A stretch of 44,595 nt of DNA from Bacillota bacterium (GTDB taxonomy: Bacteria; Bacillota; Clostridia; Lachnospirales; Bianqueaceae), in NCBI GenBank assembly GCA_017442535.1, contig JAFRZL010000043.1, positions 1-44,595 of the forward strand. Reading direction: 5' to 3'. Position numbers and translations under genes: made by a program. The notes beneath the pieces are model-generated. The model saw only the letters and a program-made list of their open reading frames with translations. It was not told the origin of the DNA and did not search any database. Below are positions 24,995-34,782 of this stretch, piece by piece (the first letter of the stretch is position 1; every line of letters begins with the position of its first letter).

Positions 24995-26428
24995 TCAGGC
25001 TTTGCCTGTAATTTTCCGATACAGCGCCATATATTCTCTGGTGGGCTTCTTCCAACTGAAGTCGCAGCTCATCGCGTTATGGATAATCTTGTTCCACTCG
25101 GTCTTATCGTGGAAATACCTTTCGGCTTCGCGGATCACATACAGCATGTCGTTCGCATTAAAGTGAGCGAAGGAGAAGCCGTTGCCCTGTCCCTCATAAT
25201 AGGCCTGAACGGTATCCTTGAGGCCGCCGGTCTCACGCACGATCGGAATCGTGCCATAGCGCATGGCGATCATCTGGGACAGTCCGCAGGGCTCGCTCTT
25301 GCTGGGCATCAGGAAAATGTCCGCGCCGGCGTAGATCTTCTGCGCCAGATCCAGATTGAAGGTGATATTCGCCGAAACCTTGGCGGGGAATTCGCGCTTA
25401 GCTTCTTTGAAGAGCTCTTCGTACTGATAGTCGCCGGTTCCGAGGATCACGAGCTGAATATCGTCATCCATCAGTTCCTTCATGACATGCTTGACCAGAT
25501 CCAGACCCTTGTGGTCGACGAGGCGGGTGATCATGGCAATCATCGGCACATCCTCGCGGACGGGCAGGCCCAGAAGCTCCTGAAGGCGCATCTTGTTGAC
25601 GGCTTTCTTCTTGGGATAGCGGGCAGAATAATTCTCAAACAGATGCTTGTCGGTCTTGGGATTAAAGACGTCCGTATCGATACCGTTGATGATGCCGGAC
25701 AGCTTATCCTTCTCCTGGCGGAGCATCCACTGCATGCCATGCCCGTAGAATTCATACTGGATCTCCTCCGCATAGGTCGGGCTGACCGTGCTGACCCAGG
25801 CAGAGGAAACGATCGCGGCCTTCATCAGGTTGACCATGCCATCGAACTGCAGCCAGCCGTTGTCGAATTTCTCCATGGACATTCCGAAGACGTATTCGGT
25901 GATATCCGGGGAGAAAATGCCCTGATACTGGATGTTGTGGATCGTGAAGAGCACGCGCAGATCACGGCAGCAGGGAACATCCTTGCGGTAGAATTCTTCC
26001 AGGAAAACCGGTACCAGCGCAGTCTGCCAGTCATTGCAGTGCAGTACGTCGGGCTGGAAGTCGATATGCTGCAGAATCTCCAGCACCGCCTTGCAGAAGA
26101 AGGCGAAACGCTCCGCGTCATCGAAATAGCCATAGAGGCCGCGGCGGCCGAAATAATACTTGTTGTCAAGGAAATAATACTTGACGCCGTCCACTTCCGC
26201 CTGATAAACGCCACAGTACTGCGTGCGCCACGCCAGCGGCACCCAGACCACTTTGACAAAGGTCATGGTATTGCGCAGGTTCTCGGGGATATCCTGGTAC
26301 AGGGGCAGGATCACACGGGCGTCCACCCCCTGCTGTACCAGAGACTTGGGAAGCGCGCCGGCCACATCTCCCAGACCACCGGTCTTGATAAAAGGCGCCG
26401 CTTCAGAAGTTACATACAAAACTTTCAT
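24995..26428 (-). CDS. glgA: Glycogen synthase
   Basis: A 477-residue GT5 ADP-glucose-dependent glycogen synthase. It begins MKVLYVTSEAAPFIKTGGLGD, with the ADP-glucose-binding KTGGLGD (K15), and the C-terminal lobe has the PSKSEPCGLSQMIAMRYGTIPIVR block with the conserved Glu and the RETGGLKDTV motif. It extends alpha-1,4-glucan chains using the product of GlgC. ATG 26428 with AGGAGAGG upstream. It begins 23 bp after glgD and is followed by glgP after 40 bp. Confidence 0.95.
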   Translation of the reverse strand: MKVLYVTSEAAPFIKTGGLGDVAGALPKSLVQQGVDARVILPLYQDIPENLRNTMTFVKVVWVPLAWRTQYCGVYQAEVDGVKYYFLDNKYYFGRRGLYGYFDDAERFAFFCKAVLEILQHIDFQPDVLHCNDWQTALVPVFLEEFYRKDVPCCRDLRVLFTIHNIQYQGIFSPDITEYVFGMSMEKFDNGWLQFDGMVNLMKAAIVSSAWVSTVSPTYAEEIQYEFYGHGMQWMLRQEKDKLSGIINGIDTDVFNPKTDKHLFENYSARYPKKKAVNKMRLQELLGLPVREDVPMIAMITRLVDHKGLDLVKHVMKELMDDDIQLVILGTGDYQYEELFKEAKREFPAKVSANITFNLDLAQKIYAGADIFLMPSKSEPCGLSQMIAMRYGTIPIVRETGGLKDTVQAYYEGQGNGFSFAHFNANDMLYVIREAERYFHDKTEWNKIIHNAMSCDFSWKKPTREYMALYRKITGKA

Positions 26429-26451
26429 TCAAAATCCTCTCCTTTTTGTGC

Positions 26452-27576
26452 TTAGACAACGCTGCTCTTGGGCAGAACCGTGGGATACTTCTGATATCCG
26501 AAGAGCTTGCGATTCTGGCGGATGACCACGTCCTTGTCGGAGATGACATAATTGATCTGGCATCCGGACTGAATCTCCGTGTCCTGCATAATGATCGAAT
26601 TGGAAACCACCGTGTTCTTGTGAATATGAACACCGCGGAAAATAATACAATTCTCTACTTTGCCCTCGATGACGCAGCCGTCGGCGATCAGCGAATTGCT
26701 GACTTCGCTGGTGTTGCGGTAAACCGTCGGAACCTCATCGCGGATCTTGGTATAAATACTATAGTCGCCGCCGAAAAGCTGCTCGCGGACCTTCTCATCC
26801 AGCAGGCTCATATTCGTGTCGTAGTAGGAAGAAATCGACGTAATGGGTTCGAAATACTCGTCGCACTTATAGCCGTATACCTTAAGATCTTTAAGATTAG
26901 CCTGCAGCACGTCGCGACGGAAGCTGTAGAGGTTGTGGCTCTGGCACTCCTGCACCAGGCTCTCCAGCAGCGATTTGCGGATGATCAGCGTACCCACGCA
27001 GAGCTTGTTACGGTTCTTGGCGGGGTTGATGGTCACATCGGTCACCTTGCCATCTTCGTCCGTCGCCAGGAAGCAGAACTGGTTATAGGACTCGTTGGAG
27101 AAGCTGCCTTCCTTGTACAGAAGCGTGATGTCGGCTTCTTTGGCAATGTGATAATCCAGCATGTCATCAAAGGTCATGTTGCAGATCACGTCCGCGTCCG
27201 TCATCAGCACATACTCTTCCGTGGAACGGCGGATAAAGCTCATGGTGTTGGCCAGCGCCTCCATGCGGCCGCGGTAATTGGCGCCCAGCGAAATGCTGTT
27301 GGCACTGGAGAAAGGCGGCTGAATGTACAGGCCATCACGCTTACGGCTCAGATCCCATTCTTTGCCGGATCCCAGGTGATCCATCAGAGAGGAATAGTTA
27401 TTCTGCGTGATCATCCCGATCTTGGTGACACCGGAATTAACCATGCTCGAAAGCATGAAGTCCACGATTCTGTAACGGCCGCCGAAGGGGATGGATGAAA
27501 TGGACCGGAGCTGTGTCAGCGTCTTCAGATCCTCTTCATACTTATAGGTAAAGACAATGCCTAATGTATTTTTCAT
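26452..27576 (-). CDS. glgD: GlgD, ADP-glucose pyrophosphorylase partner subunit
   Basis: A 374-residue paralogue of GlgC typical of Firmicutes. It keeps the fold (IPFGGRYRIVDFMLSSMVNSGV; C-terminal left-handed beta-helix with NSIIMQDTEI-type hexapeptides) but lacks the N-terminal GGQGSRL nucleotide loop seen in the adjacent GlgC, which fits its known role as a non-catalytic or weak subunit that modulates GlgC. The GGGAGG coding the last residues of GlgC is also its ribosome site; the genes are six bases apart. Confidence 0.93.
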   Translation of the reverse strand: MKNTLGIVFTYKYEEDLKTLTQLRSISSIPFGGRYRIVDFMLSSMVNSGVTKIGMITQNNYSSLMDHLGSGKEWDLSRKRDGLYIQPPFSSANSISLGANYRGRMEALANTMSFIRRSTEEYVLMTDADVICNMTFDDMLDYHIAKEADITLLYKEGSFSNESYNQFCFLATDEDGKVTDVTINPAKNRNKLCVGTLIIRKSLLESLVQECQSHNLYSFRRDVLQANLKDLKVYGYKCDEYFEPITSISSYYDTNMSLLDEKVREQLFGGDYSIYTKIRDEVPTVYRNTSEVSNSLIADGCVIEGKVENCIIFRGVHIHKNTVVSNSIIMQDTEIQSGCQINYVISDKDVVIRQNRKLFGYQKYPTVLPKSSVV

Positions 27577-27582
27577 TTCTGA

Positions 27583-28788
27583 TTACCTCCCTGCGGGAAT
27601 ATTTTCGCTAACCATGATACCGGGTTCAACCGTCGCGCCTTCTCCGACTGTCAGGTTCTCTCCGATCAGAGCAATGCTGCCCGGCTTGCAGATTTCCTTG
27701 GGTGCGCCGACAGTTGCATTTGCGCCGATCACTACACCCTGGCCGACGATCGAGTATTCTACCACGGCTCCTTCTCCGATGACGGCGTTCGTCATGATGA
27801 CGCTGTCACGGACGATGGCGCCCTTACCGATCTTGCAGCCGGAGAAAAGAACCGAATGCTCAACTTTACCGGCGATTATAGCGCCTTCCGTTACGATGGT
27901 CTCGCTCAGAGACGCACCGGGAGCAACATAATGCGGCTGTACGTTGGGGCTACGGGAATAGATCCTCCATGAAGGATCATTCAGATTGATCGGAGAATCC
28001 ACGCCGATCAGTTCCATATTGGCTTCCCACAGGGACTGAACGGTACCGACATCCTTCCAGTAATCGTCGAATTCATAAGCCATCAGCACTTCTCCGTTGC
28101 CGAGCATCTCGGGAATGATATTCTTGCCGAAGTCGTTCTCGGACTGGGGATCAGCCTCGTCGGCAATCAGATACTGTCTGAGCTTGGACCAGGTGAAGAT
28201 GTAGATACCCATCGAAGCCTTGGTCGACTTGGGCTGCTTGGGTTTCTCCTCGAATTCATAAATGCGATTGTTCTCGTCCGTATTCATAATGCCGAAACGG
28301 CTGGCTTCCTCCAGCGTTACATTCAGCACCGCGATGGTGCAGGCAGCGTCAGTCTGCTTATGATACTGGAGCATTTTATTATAATCCATTTTGTAGATAT
28401 GGTCGCCGGACAAAACAACGACATAATCCGGATCATAATTGTCGATGTAATGAATGTTCTGGTAAATCGCATTCGCGGTTCCCTTATACCAGTCACCGGT
28501 CTTACCATGAACATAGGGCGGCAGAATGGAAACTCCGCCGTAATTACGGTCCAGATCCCAAGGCTGGCCGTTGCCGATATAAGCATTAAGGTCGAGCGGC
28601 ATGTACTGCGTCAAAACACCCACGGTATCGATACCGGAATTGACGCAGTTACTCAAGGGAAAATCGATAATACGATATTTTCCACCAAAGGGTACGGCGG
28701 GCTTTGCCACCTCCTTGGTCAGGACACCAAGCCGGCTGCCCTGGCCGCCGGCAAGAAGCATTGCGATGCATTCTTTTTTAATCTTCAT
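27583..28788 (-). CDS. glgC: Glucose-1-phosphate adenylyltransferase
   Basis: A 401-residue catalytic ADP-glucose pyrophosphorylase. The [15 protein letters not shown] nucleotide loop, [15 protein letters not shown] block, [10 protein letters not shown] metal/sugar-phosphate region and the [10 protein letters not shown] substrate loop are all present, followed by the beta-helix domain. First committed step of glycogen synthesis. ATG 28788 with AGGAGGG upstream; first gene of the operon. Confidence 0.96.
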   Translation of the reverse strand: MKIKKECIAMLLAGGQGSRLGVLTKEVAKPAVPFGGKYRIIDFPLSNCVNSGIDTVGVLTQYMPLDLNAYIGNGQPWDLDRNYGGVSILPPYVHGKTGDWYKGTANAIYQNIHYIDNYDPDYVVVLSGDHIYKMDYNKMLQYHKQTDAACTIAVLNVTLEEASRFGIMNTDENNRIYEFEEKPKQPKSTKASMGIYIFTWSKLRQYLIADEADPQSENDFGKNIIPEMLGNGEVLMAYEFDDYWKDVGTVQSLWEANMELIGVDSPINLNDPSWRIYSRSPNVQPHYVAPGASLSETIVTEGAIIAGKVEHSVLFSGCKIGKGAIVRDSVIMTNAVIGEGAVVEYSIVGQGVVIGANATVGAPKEICKPGSIALIGENLTVGEGATVEPGIMVSENIPAGR

Positions 28789-28841
28789 AATCTGCCCTCC
28801 TGAAAGTTAGGATAATGATACTTCATCCGTTGCTTACTATA

Positions 28842-28870
28842 AGAATACCATAAGAACGGTTTGAATTCAA
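28842..28870 (-). promoter_or_regulatory. Promoter of the glg operon
   Basis: TTGAAT (28865-28870) and TATTCT (28842-28847) on the minus strand, 17-bp spacer, about 50 bp upstream of glgC. No terminator is obvious between ligA and this promoter. Confidence 0.55.
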
Positions 28871-28906
28871 CTGAAAAGTACAAAAAACAGTAAAAATCGT
28901 GTAAAA

Positions 28907-30895
28907 CTACCGGTCCGGAGTGATTCCGGACAGCTGCAGAAAATCCTGTTCCGAAATGATCGGGATGCCCAGCTCGTGCGCCTTTTTGTTTTTGCCGGAC
29001 GTGCTGGTTATGTCATTATTGATCAGCCAGGCTGTTTTGGCGCTGACAGATCCTGAGACCTTGCCTCCTCCGGCCGCGATCAGTTCGGCAAGACGCTCTC
29101 GGTTTGCAAAATGCTCCAGGGAGCCGGTAATGACGACAGTCTTGCCGTTCAGCGGCGAATCTTCCTGCGGCTGTTCGGTATCCTGCCTGAAATGAAGCTC
29201 CTCGAGAAGCGCTTCGGTAATACGGCGGTTCAGCGGATTCGCAAAGAAATCGACGATTTTGGTCGCGCCCAGCTCCGCAAAGCCCTCGACTGCCGCAATC
29301 TCCTGGACAGAGGCATTCATCAGCGCCCTGACATCCTGCCCGAAGGCCCTCATCAGAACGCGCGCATTGGCCGCGCCGACGCCGGGGATCCCCAGCGAGG
29401 CAATCAGACGGTAGGCTTCTGTCTCACGTGACGCCTCGATCGAAGCAAGGAGCTTGTCAGCGGATTTCTCCCCAAAACCCTCCATCGCTCGGATTTCGTC
29501 ACGATGTTCGGACAAATGATAGAGGTCCGGATACTCGCTCAGGAAGCCCGCCTCGATAAAGCGATCCAGCGTGGCTTCGGAAAGACCTTCGATATTCATC
29601 GAGGCTCTGGAAGTAAAATGCACAAAAGCCTGATGGATCTTGGCCGGGCAGGCAGGGTTGGTGCAGGTGAGCACACTGGCTTCGTAATTACGGACTTCTC
29701 TGGTCGGCGCGCCGCAGCGCGGGCAGGCCTCGGGAATGGGAAGTGTCCCGCTCCTCGTCAGGTTCTCGCTGATCTGCGGTATGATCATATTAGCCTTATA
29801 AACCAGGATCCGGTCACCGATCCCCAGCTGCAGTTCGCGGATCATACTGACATTGTGAACAGAGGCTCGCTGTACCGTGGTACCCTCCAGCTCCACCGGC
29901 TCAAAAAGCGCCACAGGGTTGATGAGTCCGGTCCGGGACGTCTGCCACTCCACATCCAGGAGCGTCGTCTCCGCCGTCTCATCGGCCCATTTGAAGGCGA
30001 TGGAATCCCTCGGGAATTTGGCAGTCCGGCCAAGTCCCGCCGAATAGGCGATATCGTCGTAGGTGAGGACCAGTCCATCGGACGGATAGGCCTGATCCGC
30101 GATCGACGCTTCAAAGGCTTCCACCGCGTCCAGGAGTGTGTCCGCGGTCACACGGCGGTATTCCACCACCTCAAAGCCCATCCGGCGCAGCTGTTCCAGC
30201 CCGCCCATCTTGGAGGCGGCATCCATCAGCTCTTCTCCCTCAGCGGGCTCGGACGAAACCAGTGTATAAAGGATGCAGTGCACACGGCGCTCCGCCGTGA
30301 CCCGGCTGTTCAGCTGGCGCACACTTCCGCTGCAGAGATTGCGCGGATTCTTATACTGCTCCTCTGCCGGCAGCCTGCTGTTAAGCTCCTCAAAATCACG
30401 GTAGCTGATCACCGCTTCTCCGCGGAGCACCAGCCGTCCGCGGAAGGGGATCCGAAGCGGCAGCCCGACAAAACAGGCCGCGTTGGCAGTGATTTCTTCT
30501 CCGACCTCGCCATTGCCCCGGGTTACGGCCTGCATAAGAGTGCCGTCCTGATAAGTAAGGACAACCGTGAGACCGTCCATCTTCCAGGACAGCTCGCCGA
30601 CCTGGCCGCCCAGCCAGTCCCTCAGTGCTTCGCGGCTCTTGGTCTTGTCAAGGGAGAGCATCGGGCTCGCATGGCTCACTTTAGGAAGCGCGGACATGAC
30701 CTGATAGCCGACCTTGCGCGTCGGACTGCCGGATAATACGACGCCCGTCTCCGCCTCCAGCCTGACAAGCTCGTCATACAGGGCATCGTATTCATGATCG
30801 GACATGATCTCATGCGCCTGCTGATAATACGCAAAAGAGGCCTGATCAAGCAGCGCCGTCAATTCCTTCATGCGTTTCAAGGGATCGTTTTGCAT
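28907..30895 (-). CDS. ligA: NAD-dependent DNA ligase
   Basis: A 662-residue LigA that seals nicks in DNA. The adenylation lysine is in SWKMDGL (K105, KXDG). Then come the OB fold, a four-Cys zinc finger (CPRC and CTNPAC pairs), helix-hairpin-helix repeats, and a C-terminal BRCT domain (KTVVITGSLEHFANRERLAEL, GKNKKAHELGIPI). ATG 30895 gives the expected N-terminus with GGGAGG upstream. The adenylation domain is a divergent type: the usual TRGDG is TRGNG and the block before the lysine is SW rather than CE or similar. It follows pcrA by 19 bp, the arrangement also known in Bacillus. Confidence 0.94.
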   Translation of the reverse strand: MQNDPLKRMKELTALLDQASFAYYQQAHEIMSDHEYDALYDELVRLEAETGVVLSGSPTRKVGYQVMSALPKVSHASPMLSLDKTKSREALRDWLGGQVGELSWKMDGLTVVLTYQDGTLMQAVTRGNGEVGEEITANAACFVGLPLRIPFRGRLVLRGEAVISYRDFEELNSRLPAEEQYKNPRNLCSGSVRQLNSRVTAERRVHCILYTLVSSEPAEGEELMDAASKMGGLEQLRRMGFEVVEYRRVTADTLLDAVEAFEASIADQAYPSDGLVLTYDDIAYSAGLGRTAKFPRDSIAFKWADETAETTLLDVEWQTSRTGLINPVALFEPVELEGTTVQRASVHNVSMIRELQLGIGDRILVYKANMIIPQISENLTRSGTLPIPEACPRCGAPTREVRNYEASVLTCTNPACPAKIHQAFVHFTSRASMNIEGLSEATLDRFIEAGFLSEYPDLYHLSEHRDEIRAMEGFGEKSADKLLASIEASRETEAYRLIASLGIPGVGAANARVLMRAFGQDVRALMNASVQEIAAVEGFAELGATKIVDFFANPLNRRITEALLEELHFRQDTEQPQEDSPLNGKTVVITGSLEHFANRERLAELIAAGGGKVSGSVSAKTAWLINNDITSTSGKNKKAHELGIPIISEQDFLQLSGITPDR

Positions 30896-30914
30896 GCTCA
30901 AGCCTCCCATCCGT

Positions 30915-33185
30915 TTAATTATTCTGTTTTTTCAGCCCGGCAAGCCCGGCAAGCAGCACCTTTTCACCGGCCTTGACAAAGTTGACTTTGACGCGGAAAT
31001 CCGTGCCTACCGGCGTCACTTCAGAGATGACGCCCAGCCCGAATTTGCGGTGCACTACCGTGTCGCCCTTCTGCCAGTCGACAGGAGCCGTCTCTTCGCT
31101 CTGGACAGGTGTTCTGCCCATCATGCGGTTAAGCTGCTCTTCGCTGTTTTCGGCCGTATACTGTTTGACAAACTTACGCGTCTGTCCGTAAACCGTCCGG
31201 GCAGATTCGTCTTTCTGAATGATCTCGGTGCGGGTGCTGACAGAAGAAGCAATAGTTTCTTCTTCTTTGACCTCTTCGGGAATTTCCTCCATAAACCGGG
31301 ATTCTTTGTTAACTTCCATTTTACCGTGTTGCCTCCTAAGTCTAGCATATGTCATAAATAACATTTCCTGTGCACGTGTGATGCCGACGTAGCAGAGTCT
31401 GCGCTCCTCCTCGACATCGTCCTCATCGCCCTCTGTGATGCTCCGGTAGCTGGGGAAAAGCCCTTCCTCCATACCTGAGATAAAGACGACGGGGAATTCA
31501 AGCCCCTTGGCGCTGTGCAGCGTCATCAGAGCGACCGCGTCCGCGTTTTCGTCATAATTATCAATCGCGGCGATCAGGGACAGTTCTTCAACCAATCCGG
31601 CGAGGGTCGGATTCTCAGACTCCTCCTGGAATGATTCCATGCGTCCCCGCAGCTCGTCGATGTTCTCCATACGGTCCTCGATCCGCTCTTTATCTTCCTC
31701 GCGAAGATAATCCGTATAACCGGTCCGGGTCATGATGCTGTCCAGAATAACGGGAAGCTCCGTATCCGGATCGGCTGCCAGATCGCGCCAGTCCAGGATC
31801 AGCTCGGCGAAACCGCTCAGTTTGGCGGATGAACGCTGCAGATCCGGGAACACATTGGCTTTCCCGATCAGTTCCACGACGCCCATACCAGTCTCCTCCG
31901 CCAGGCTCATGACCATGTTAAGCGTCTTATCGCCGATGCCGCGCCTCGGTACATTGAGGACTCGTCTGGCCGCGGCATAATCGCGGTCATTATTGATCAG
32001 GCGCAGATAACTAAGCAGGTCTTTGATCTCTTTGCGTTCATAGAAGGGCGTTCCGGCATACAGACGATAGGGAATCGAATCATGCAGCAGCGCTTCTTCC
32101 AGTGCGCGGGACTGTGCGTTCGTCCTGAAAAGGACAGCCATATCCTTATAAGGCCTGCCCTGCCGGTGGAGCTTTTGCATCCTGGAACAGATATAAGCCG
32201 CTTCTGCCATCTCCGTATCCGCCTCAAAAACCTTGATCCGGCACCCGTCCGGATTGCCTGTCCAGAGCGTCTTGGCCTTGCGCCCCTGATTATTGGCAAT
32301 CACCTGATTGGCCGCCTGCAGAATGGTTTTGGTGGAACGGTAATTCTGCTCCAGACGGATCACTGTACATCCGGGGAAATCTTTCTCAAAATCCAGAATA
32401 TTGCGGATATCTGCCCCGCGGAAACGGTAAATGGACTGATCATCGTCCCCTACCACACAGATATTGCGGTACCTGGCGGAAAGCAGGCGGATCAGCCGGT
32501 ACTGGGCCGCGTTAGTGTCCTGGTATTCATCGACCATAATATAGCGGAACTGCTCCTGATAACGTTCCAGTACATCGGGAAACTGGGCGAAGAGCTGGAC
32601 GCATTTCATCAGGATATCGTCAAAATCCATGGCCTGGCTGCGCATCAGTTCTTCCTGATAGGCCCTATAGAGTCTTGCGTAGATTTCTTTGATATAGTTA
32701 CCCTGAGCCGCACGCGCATATTCATCGGGGCCGATCATCTCATTCTTGGCAAAACTGATCGACGCGAGGACTTCGCGCGGGGTGAACATCTTCTCATTCA
32801 ACTCAAATGATTTGATCAGTCGGCGCATCACCGCCTTCTGATCCTCGGGATCATAAATGGAGAAACCGGATGCATATCCCAACAGGCTGCCAAACCGTCT
32901 GAGAATCCGCAGACAAAAGGAGTGGAACGTCATGATCCACGCGTCTTTAACTGCTTCACCGGCCAGATGATCCGCTCTCTGCCGCATCTCCTGCGCGGCT
33001 TTATTCGTAAAGGTGATCGCCAGAATCTGCCAGGCAGGAACATGTTTATGCTCAATCAAATAAGCGATGCGATGGGTAATCGCTCTCGTCTTGCCGCTGC
33101 CTGCGCCGGCTAATATTAAAACAGGGCCTTCCGTTTGGAAAACCGCTTTACGCTGCATCTCATTCAGCGTATCGTATTTATCCAT
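30915..33185 (-). CDS. pcrA: ATP-dependent DNA helicase PcrA (UvrD/Rep family)
   Basis: A 756-residue superfamily 1A 3'-5' helicase used in repair and plasmid or rolling-circle replication. Motifs seen: Walker A AGAGSGKT (26-33), Walker B MVDEYQDTN, GDDDQSIYRFRGAD, LEQNYRS, and the C-terminal LMTLHSAKGLEF and VGITRAQE blocks. The C-terminus ends in a tudor-like region (GDTVVHRKFGLGVISEV) characteristic of PcrA. ATG 33185 gives MDKYDTLNEMQR with AGGAGT upstream; the longer frame from 33341 runs inside yerC. It begins seven bases after yerC and is followed by ligA. Confidence 0.95.
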   Translation of the reverse strand: MDKYDTLNEMQRKAVFQTEGPVLILAGAGSGKTRAITHRIAYLIEHKHVPAWQILAITFTNKAAQEMRQRADHLAGEAVKDAWIMTFHSFCLRILRRFGSLLGYASGFSIYDPEDQKAVMRRLIKSFELNEKMFTPREVLASISFAKNEMIGPDEYARAAQGNYIKEIYARLYRAYQEELMRSQAMDFDDILMKCVQLFAQFPDVLERYQEQFRYIMVDEYQDTNAAQYRLIRLLSARYRNICVVGDDDQSIYRFRGADIRNILDFEKDFPGCTVIRLEQNYRSTKTILQAANQVIANNQGRKAKTLWTGNPDGCRIKVFEADTEMAEAAYICSRMQKLHRQGRPYKDMAVLFRTNAQSRALEEALLHDSIPYRLYAGTPFYERKEIKDLLSYLRLINNDRDYAAARRVLNVPRRGIGDKTLNMVMSLAEETGMGVVELIGKANVFPDLQRSSAKLSGFAELILDWRDLAADPDTELPVILDSIMTRTGYTDYLREEDKERIEDRMENIDELRGRMESFQEESENPTLAGLVEELSLIAAIDNYDENADAVALMTLHSAKGLEFPVVFISGMEEGLFPSYRSITEGDEDDVEEERRLCYVGITRAQEMLFMTYARLRRQHGKMEVNKESRFMEEIPEEVKEEETIASSVSTRTEIIQKDESARTVYGQTRKFVKQYTAENSEEQLNRMMGRTPVQSEETAPVDWQKGDTVVHRKFGLGVISEVTPVGTDFRVKVNFVKAGEKVLLAGLAGLKKQNN

Positions 33186-33192
33186 ATAAAAA

Positions 33193-33504
33193 TTACTCCT
33201 GCTCCGACTGTGACTCCATCTGATGAAGCCGTTCGATGGCCTTGGCATATCCTTCCTGGCCATAGTGAAGAGCGCGTCCAACCCTGCTGATCGTGGCGCT
33301 CGAAGCACCTGTCCGCTGACAGATGTCCTGATATTTGACATCTTCGCTCAGCAGCTTGGCTACTTCAAATCGCTGAGCAATCGATAACAATTCATTAACA
33401 GTACATGCATCTTCAAAAAAAGCGTAGCACTCATCCAGATCTTCTAATGCTAATATAGCAATAAAAAGCTGATCCATCTCGGGTGATTTCAACTTCAAAT
33501 TCAT
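33193..33504 (-). CDS. YerC/YecD-type TrpR-related DNA-binding protein
   Basis: A 103-residue small helical protein of the TrpR-like superfamily. Helices in the first half (CTVNELLSIAQRFEVAKLL) lead into the helix-turn-helix DICQRTGASSATISRVGRAL. Homologues (YerC/YecD) are often found next to pcrA. The ligand and targets are not established; it lacks an obvious tryptophan-repressor context here. ATG 33504 with GGAGG upstream; first gene of the yerC-pcrA-ligA operon. Confidence 0.9.
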   Translation of the reverse strand: MNLKLKSPEMDQLFIAILALEDLDECYAFFEDACTVNELLSIAQRFEVAKLLSEDVKYQDICQRTGASSATISRVGRALHYGQEGYAKAIERLHQMESQSEQE

Positions 33505-33551
33505 CTGGTTTCCTCCGGAATCAATTGATGAATGATATTTCTACAATGATG

Positions 33552-33580
33552 ATTATAACATACTCCCGGTGAAAAATCAA
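33552..33580 (-). promoter_or_regulatory. Promoter of yerC-pcrA-ligA
   Basis: TTGATT (33575-33580) and TATAAT (33552-33557) on the minus strand, 17-bp spacer and an extended TGT before the -10. The upstream gene's terminator T-tract ends next to the -35. Confidence 0.8.
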
Positions 33581-33582
33581 GC

Positions 33583-33633
33583 CCTATTCAAAAATCAAAC
33601 GGCAAAGTATCCTTTTTACGGGATACTTTGCCG
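33583..33633 (-). terminator. Terminator after the proline-rich membrane-protein gene
   Basis: A perfect 13-bp stem, CGGCAAAGTATCC paired with GGATACTTTGCCG (33600-33612, 33621-33633), eight-base loop. On the minus strand it is followed by TTTGATTTTTG. Confidence 0.9.
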
Positions 33634-33664
33634 TAAAATCATAATACATATAAGGTTCGTATCA

Positions 33665-34747
33665 TCAGTTGCTGCTTCTAGCGCGGATCAGTTCGACGCG
33701 GGTCAGCTGTACCGGGATCGTAATCAGCAGAATCGCGGCTACATAGACCACCAGCATGACATACTGTACGATCTGATGCAGATTGAAAGAGGATACGATG
33801 GAGAGGCCAAGCAGCACATAATTCATCACGATCATGAAGAGCGGGATATTGCGTTTGGGCATCTCACCGGTCTCGAAGACCTTCTGCACGCGTCCGCAGG
33901 TATTGGAGATCTTGATAAAGTATACCAGGAAGACAATCAGGATGATCAGCGCTGCGAGCAGGCCGAGGCAGAGGAACAGTACTCTCCTGTTATCAGCCGC
34001 AAAGATATTAATATTCTGCGAAATGATCTGCATTGCCACGCTGACCGCGTTGCCGACGACAACCGCCAACGCGATGCAGGTAAAGACGATGTAGATGATG
34101 GTACCGGCCTTGATCGGGGACATGCCGATATTCTCATCACAGGGCGCTTCATGGCGGCGTACGCGGAAGACAAAGAGGCAGAGGCCGACCGCATAGAGCA
34201 CCTGAGGAACCATCGCGAGAGTATTGGAAACAAGAATCGTCCAGTAGCCGGTCGTCTTGAGATCCAGTGCGGAGAGATCAAAGGGGATCTTCTCGATCAG
34301 ATGATTGCTCTGCATAAATGCGTAAGCGGTATCCCAGGTATCCTGCAGATTGATGAAAGGAAATACGATCCTGTAAATCACGCAGAGGCCGAAAAGAACC
34401 ATACCGATCACGATGGCAGCGGAGCTGCCGTTCTTCTTCATGATCGTAAACGCTTTACTGGAGCGCGGCGCTTCGTCCACGTTCTGCGGCTCCTGATAGA
34501 TCCCGGCGTTCGGATCTACGAATTCCTTAGCGGGCTCGACGTCCAGAGCAGGCTTGAAAACAGGCTCGGGCTGCGGTTCGGGAGCGGGCTCAAAAACCGG
34601 CTCAAATACCGGCTCCGGAATGGGCTCGGGTTTGGGAGCCGTTTCCTCAATAGCTGGATCGGCCTGCTCGGCAGGATTCTTAATAATCGACTCCGTAGGC
34701 GCGAATTCATCCGGCTGGTTGAATTCCTGATAGTTTTCGTTTTCCAT
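33665..34747 (-). CDS. Membrane protein with proline-rich N-terminal region, unknown
   Basis: A 360-residue protein that I do not recognise. Residues 1-95 are acidic and proline-rich with repeated PEP/FEP units (IPEPVFEPVFEPAPEPQPEP), probably disordered and cytoplasmic. Four to six hydrophobic segments follow, starting at AAIVIGMVLFGLCVIY, with charged loops RRHEAPCDEN and KISNTCGRVQKVFETGEMPKRN. The C-terminal half resembles DUF2975-like small membrane proteins in layout, but that is only an impression. ATG 34747 with AAAGGTGAG upstream. It begins 35 bp after trxB and ends before a strong terminator, so it is the last gene of the M29-trxB unit. Confidence 0.75.
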   Translation of the reverse strand: MENENYQEFNQPDEFAPTESIIKNPAEQADPAIEETAPKPEPIPEPVFEPVFEPAPEPQPEPVFKPALDVEPAKEFVDPNAGIYQEPQNVDEAPRSSKAFTIMKKNGSSAAIVIGMVLFGLCVIYRIVFPFINLQDTWDTAYAFMQSNHLIEKIPFDLSALDLKTTGYWTILVSNTLAMVPQVLYAVGLCLFVFRVRRHEAPCDENIGMSPIKAGTIIYIVFTCIALAVVVGNAVSVAMQIISQNINIFAADNRRVLFLCLGLLAALIILIVFLVYFIKISNTCGRVQKVFETGEMPKRNIPLFMIVMNYVLLGLSIVSSFNLHQIVQYVMLVVYVAAILLITIPVQLTRVELIRARSSN

Positions 34748-34782
34748 ATTGTCTCACCTTTCTTAATAATAATGGTAAAGCT

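Noticed and set aside
24974..26455. Long plus-strand open frame (493 codons) opposite glgA
   Set aside because: glgA on the other strand has full family motifs and its own ribosome site; the antisense frame lacks both and reflects codon bias.
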